The translations under genes and the position numbers were made by a program. The notes under the pieces are model-generated. The model had not been told where the DNA came from, made no database searches, and worked only from the letters and a program-made list of their open reading frames with translations. A DNA stretch of 64,000 bases from Fulvivirga marina (GTDB taxonomy: Bacteria; Bacteroidota; Bacteroidia; Cytophagales; Cyclobacteriaceae). The DNA is taken from contig NZ_JAEUGD010000014.1 in assembly GCF_016775155.1 (NCBI RefSeq), positions 1-64,000 of the forward strand. Direction: 5' to 3'. Below are positions 63,534 through 64,000 of the stretch, piece after piece; positions within the stretch are counted from its first letter, which is position 1, and every line of letters starts with the position of its first letter.

Positions 63534-64000
63534 TTATTTTGAAATTACAATAAGTGTGGTGTTTAGCATACTATTACCAACTACCTGTAAGGTGTAAGTT
63601 CCGTTAGCCAATGAAGTTACATCAATGGTTTTCCTGGCATCTCTGTTTACTTCTACAGTTTTTGAAAGTACTTTTCTACCTGTAAAATCGATTACTCTAA
63701 TTTCGGCAGATCCATAAATACCCTCTGTTTGAATAATGATCTCATGGGAAGCTGGATTAGGATACGCTTTCACCTGTTTCGAAGCACGGTCTTCCAGGCC
63801 AGTAATTTCTTCAACAAACTCTACCGAAGAGCCGTCTGAAGTGGTGGTTACCAGGGCTTCGTTACCCGCTAAATCTTTGTAAGAAATTGAAAAAGCGATA
63901 ACTCCTGGGGTATCTCCATTGCGCATAGTACGAATTGCCCGCCATTGAGACTCTACTAATGATGCTGAGACATTAGTGTCCGCAATGGCTACATCCGGAT
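63534..64000 (-). CDS. C-terminal end of a second T9SS surface protein (partial)
   Basis: An open frame of about 155 residues that continues past the window edge. It contains the last bacterial Ig-like repeat (VAIADTNVSASLVESQWRAI, DTPGVIAFSISYKDLAGNEAL) and a type A sorting domain (YPNPASHEIIIQTEGIYG to NTTLIVISK). It is nearly the same as the end of the metalloprotease at 59389-62922, so the missing part is probably another protease of that family. The start lies outside the window. Confidence 0.9.
   Translation of the reverse strand, partial: PDVAIADTNVSASLVESQWRAIRTMRNGDTPGVIAFSISYKDLAGNEALVTTTSDGSSVEFVEEITGLEDRASKQVKAYPNPASHEIIIQTEGIYGSAEIRVIDFTGRKVLSKTVEVNRDARKTIDVTSLANGTYTLQVVGNSMLNTTLIVISK

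Overview
The window looks like a chromosomal segment of a Bacteroidota bacterium, most likely a marine or gliding member of the Cytophagales (Fulvivirga-like; inferred). The evidence is a tmRNA whose tag ends YAMAA, several surface proteins with type IX secretion (T9SS) C-terminal sorting domains, TPR-type sensor kinases, a FecR-domain protein, many short lipoproteins, and the near absence of Shine-Dalgarno sites.

Layout. 0-6.2 kb: tmRNA (ssrA) with a duplicated tail, a GIY-YIG protein, a frameshifted alpha/beta hydrolase, a putative PD-(D/E)xK nuclease, two small HTH regulators facing each other across paired palindromic operators, and a TPR lipoprotein. 6.7-8.05 kb: a RES-domain gene whose two borders match an integron gene cassette (attC-like site, no integrase in the window). 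8.2-19.5 kb: one tightly packed operon that starts with a type IV toxin-antitoxin pair (AbiEi/AbiEii) behind two inverted-repeat operators and continues with hsdM, a GmrSD-like DUF262/HNH nuclease, hsdS, a secreted cysteine-peptidase-like protein, a proteasome/HslV-like Ntn-hydrolase and hsdR. This is the strongest candidate for an undescribed composite defence system. 19.6-24.4 kb: a 1589-residue natural tandem fusion of two UvrA-like proteins.

24.4-41 kb is a surface-protein region: lipoproteins, a short T9SS protein, a 3333-residue LamG adhesin-like protein and a YHYH/PEBP protein. Ten copies of a roughly 48-bp inverted repeat are scattered through it. A perfect 166-bp tandem duplication carries the decayed end of a T9SS gene. 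The giant gene and the YHYH gene share a 60-bp upstream element, which suggests co-regulation.

41.5-59.3 kb holds signalling and housekeeping accessory genes: a response regulator, a TPR histidine kinase, a GAF/PAS membrane protein, TetR, HxlR and AraC regulators, a short-chain dehydrogenase, VOC and SRPBCC proteins, and a FecR-like lipoprotein with a lysine-rich tail. Gene fossils here include cytochrome P450, a TolC-type efflux channel and a truncated PAS protein. 59.4-64 kb: a secreted M12B-like metalloprotease with a T9SS domain, followed by the start of a duplicated copy that runs off the window. No complete transposon, CRISPR array or tRNA gene was recognised. Only an IS256-type transposase remnant is present.
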